In this document: positions 63,996-64,000 of the stretch, piece after piece | Position numbering within the stretch: position 1 is the first letter of the stretch | Layout of the letters: each line of letters begins with the position of its first letter | NCBI RefSeq assembly: GCF_021432385.1 | Contig: NZ_JAEACT010000003.1 | Location: 1,105,878 to 1,169,877, forward strand | Direction of reading: 5' to 3' | Source: Clostridium hydrogenum | GTDB lineage: Bacteria; Bacillota; Clostridia; Clostridiales; Clostridiaceae | Length of the DNA: 64,000 bases | The notes under the pieces: model-generated | The model's database searches: none | What the model saw: the letters and a program-made list of their open reading frames with translations, nothing else | What the model was told of the DNA's origin: nothing | Program-made: the position numbers and the translations under genes

Positions 63996-64000
63996 ATACC

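Overview
The window is a low-GC, chromosomal Firmicute segment. The codon use, the purine-rich Shine-Dalgarno sequences, the TTGACA-17-TATAAT promoters and the protein sequences all point to Clostridium sensu stricto. The combination and order of genes matches what I remember of the Clostridium acetobutylicum group; that species call is recollection and could not be checked here. Apart from one small gene at 53129-53533, every gene is on the minus strand, so transcription runs from high to low coordinates.

Layout from low to high coordinate. (1) 1-20304 is the ribosomal/RNA polymerase superoperon: start of the S10 operon (rplB partial, rplW, rplD, rplC, rpsJ), the str operon (tuf, fusA, rpsG, rpsL, an L7Ae-like gene), rpoC-rpoB, rplL-rplJ behind an L10 leader, rplA, rplK, nusG, secE, rpmG, and a second tuf identical to the first. 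(2) 20397-24432 holds two tRNA genes and the conserved sigH, yacP, rlmB, thyX, mrnC block. (3) 24648-28728 is accessory: a secreted three-PPC-domain protein and two paralogous membrane acyltransferases. (4) 28868-45962 is amino-acid biosynthesis: trpEGDCFBA behind a Trp T-box, and ilvN-ilvC-cimA/leuA-leuC-leuD-leuB-ilvD-ilvB. (5) 46180-50548 is cysS, ilvA and proS behind a Pro T-box. (6) 50988-60890 is ispD, a PIN/TRAM protein, disA, radA, clpC, mcsB, mcsA and ctsR, the last with a clear CtsR operator. (7) 61053-63995 holds a Nudix hydrolase, a non-coding palindromic region, a ROK glucokinase, a small unknown protein and tRNA-Asn.

In many clostridia cysS is followed directly by mrnC-thyX-rlmB-yacP-sigH. 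Here about 21.7 kb of amino-acid biosynthesis and surface genes lies between cysS and mrnC, so regions 3 and 4 look inserted into an otherwise conserved housekeeping order.

The least explained content is non-coding. Three families of palindromic repeats occupy the gaps: family A (98-nt hairpin units, five copies), family B (heptamer-repeat arms around AT-rich cores, five copies) and family C (a 210-bp imperfect palindrome plus a related 20-bp-stem hairpin). They sit at most loose joints of the ilv-leu-trp block, between rplJ and rplL, and twice inside the Trp T-box leader. I found no CRISPR array, prophage, insertion sequence with a transposase, or defence system.
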